A stretch of 64,000 nucleotides of DNA, from assembly GCF_014287815.1 (NCBI RefSeq), contig NZ_JACOOQ010000008.1:41235-105234 (forward strand), read 5' to 3'. Source of the stretch: Clostridium lentum (GTDB taxonomy: Bacteria > Bacillota > Clostridia > Clostridiales > Clostridiaceae). The position numbers were made by a program, and so were the translations under genes. Positions within the stretch are counted from its first letter, which is position 1. Each line of letters opens with the position of its first letter. The notes under the pieces were generated by a model that worked only from the letters and a program-made list of their open reading frames with translations, searched no databases and was not told the DNA's origin. Of this stretch, positions 62,640 through 64,000 are shown piece by piece.

Positions 62640-63479
62640 ATGGAAATTAAAGAAATATTACAATTTGTAAAAGATGATATTATAGATATACCTTCAGCCT
62701 TAGATCTTTTATTAGTTTATATAAAAGATAGTGATAAAAATAAAGGCCTAACTATATTAAAGTTAGTAAGTGATGGAAACTTAAAAATTTCTAGTGCTGA
62801 GAATATGATTAATAAACTAATTGAAAAAGAAGAAGCTGTAGAATATAAAGAAAAGAAAACATCTATAAAAGAAGTAAAAGGTAAAAGAAATAGAAGAGCA
62901 GCAAGACCCCTTGAATATGATGAATATATGACTATTATTACATTATGTCAAAAAGGATTTACTTATAAAGATGAATACGGAGTAGAGCATATCTTTAGAC
63001 CTAATAAACAATTAGCAATGACTTTCATACTGCAAGCTAACTTAGGATTAAGAATCTCTGATGTTTTAAAATTAAAACCATCTACCTTTAAAAATGACAA
63101 GCTGGAAGTAATAGAAAAGAAAACAGGTAAGCTTCAATATAGAACTATCAATAGAAATCTAAAAGAACTTATTTATGAATATGCTCTAGAAAACAATATA
63201 AAAAGTAATGATTATTTAATTCAAGTTAAGGTAAGAGCTATTCAAAAACAACTTGCTATAATAGTAAATTACTTAAATTTAACTAATATAAGTAGCCATA
63301 GTTTTAGAAAATTATTTGGTGTAACAGTATACAATAAAACTAATGGAAACATAGAATTATTAAAAGAATTATTCAATCATAGTAACATATCAACTACTCA
63401 AAGATATATAAAAGTTAGCCAAAAACAAATAGATGAAATAAGCTCATCCATTGATTTCACTGCTGCTTGGAATATATAA
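62640..63479 (+). CDS. Tyrosine recombinase (integrase/resolvase)
   Basis: A 279-aa site-specific recombinase. The catalytic set is complete in the C-terminal half: Arg in LGLRISDVLKL, Lys in KKTGKLQYR, HSFRK (His, Arg), His in LFNHSNISTTQRY and nucleophile Tyr in TQRYIK. The first 90 residues are a distinct helical N-terminus with a basic linker (KGKRNRRAARPLEYDE). Size and context (iteron rep gene 20 kb away, arms upstream) suggest plasmid dimer resolution or integration. GGAG precedes the ATG. Confidence 0.88.
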   Translation: MEIKEILQFVKDDIIDIPSALDLLLVYIKDSDKNKGLTILKLVSDGNLKISSAENMINKLIEKEEAVEYKEKKTSIKEVKGKRNRRAARPLEYDEYMTIITLCQKGFTYKDEYGVEHIFRPNKQLAMTFILQANLGLRISDVLKLKPSTFKNDKLEVIEKKTGKLQYRTINRNLKELIYEYALENNIKSNDYLIQVKVRAIQKQLAIIVNYLNLTNISSHSFRKLFGVTVYNKTNGNIELLKELFNHSNISTTQRYIKVSQKQIDEISSSIDFTAAWNI

Positions 63480-63526
63480 TACACTAATTATTTAATGTAA
63501 AAGCATTAAATTTATTAGTGTTTTTT
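63480..63526 (+). terminator. Terminator after the tyrosine recombinase
   Basis: Stem ACTAATTATTTAATG/CATTAAATTTATTAGT followed by GTTTTTT. Its upper part resembles the 48-bp palindrome at 42848. Confidence 0.85.
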
Positions 63527-63975
63527 CAATATAATAAAATTATATAACAATTATAAAAACATTTTTTAATTATTATAATTCTATTAATTAAATATAACTT
63601 TAAGTATTAATAAGATTAATATAATTTCAATATATTATAACTTTATAAACATTTTATTTTTAAACATAAAAAAGTAGAGATATACTTCACTAAAATGGAA
63701 CCTATAAGATAGACACTTGTAAAATAGAGCCTATCTATATGAAGCCACTAAAAAACTAAAATTATTGGATAAGTATTGAAATTTTAGGAAAATTTCAGAG
63801 GTCAAATATGTCTAAAAAGTTAATAGAGAACCCTTAGAAGCGATTCTAAGACTTCTCATTTTTTACCATGTGATTTTAAATAAAAAAGTGGCTTTCGCCA
63901 CGCTCCCTTCGGGAATTTAATTTTAAGTATTCTAAAAGGCATAGAACTAACATCGGTTCTATGCTATATTTTTCC
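63527..63975. other. Gene-free right end with hairpins
   Basis: No gene recognised. Hairpins lie at 63830-63865 (CTTAGAAG.../CTAAGACTTCTC), 63890-63903 (GTGGC/GCCAC) and 63939-63964 (GCATAGAAC/GTTCTATGC, T-rich on both sides), the last a probable terminator of a gene beyond the window. Confidence 0.5.
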
Positions 63976-64000
63976 TATTAATTAATACTTTATTCCGTAT

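Overview
The window reads as a low-GC Firmicute of the Clostridium sensu stricto type. The base composition is very AT-rich, ribosome binding sites are of the AGGAGG kind, there is a ptb-buk butyrate operon, T-box leaders precede aminoacyl-tRNA synthetase genes, and SigI/RsgI-type and sortase genes are present. I cannot name a species from the sequence alone.

Positions 1-41,000 look like ordinary chromosome. They hold: part of a type I restriction-modification locus (hsdM, hsdS and the start of an unknown gene running off the left edge); a mannose-1-phosphate guanylyltransferase; a large Asn-rich repeat surface protein; a DUF3298-type exported protein followed by a cluster of DnaA-box sequences; rluF; an operon of a class D-like sortase with an unusual SigI-C/RsgI fusion; ispF; tRNA-Lys, tRNA-Gly and tRNA-Leu; lacZ; thrS and gltX under T-boxes; glnS; a purine permease under a guanine riboswitch; a branched-chain amino acid operon leuC-leuD-leuB-ilvD-ilvB-ilvC that lacks leuA and ilvN; glmM; a TrpR-like repressor; an AIM24-family gene; and ptb-buk with a near-perfect CodY box upstream. 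Several real small genes are too short to stand out: a 55-aa Cys-rich protein, a 54-aa protein and a 49-aa membrane protein.

Positions 41,100-63,500 look like an acquired module. It opens with three 31-bp tandem repeats (iterons) directly before a plasmid-type replication initiator gene, and it ends with a tyrosine recombinase preceded by palindromic and repeated GTACTTTT sites. Between them lie hairpins, a CRISPR array of six repeats without cas genes, a solo TnpB with a likely guide-RNA scaffold, a decayed DDE transposase, a decayed IS3-family element and a serine-recombinase remnant. An integrated plasmid, or a plasmid-derived island, is the simplest reading.

The main cargo is a class I lanthipeptide (nisin-group) cluster in the nisin-like order A-B-T-C-R-K-F-E-G on the minus strand. 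The precursor gene, missed by ORF calling, is at 59405-59575. It encodes a 56-aa peptide with an FDLD leader and a core that starts like nisin (ITSKSLCTPGC) but ends in a Cys-rich tail, with seven Cys in all. LanB dehydrates and LanC cyclises the core, LanT exports it, LanRK regulates expression, and LanFEG plus a NisI-like lipoprotein at 61349-61807 give self-protection. No leader protease (LanP) gene is present, and LanT has no peptidase domain. A tandem 11-bp repeat overlapping the -35 of the lanA promoter is a candidate LanR site.
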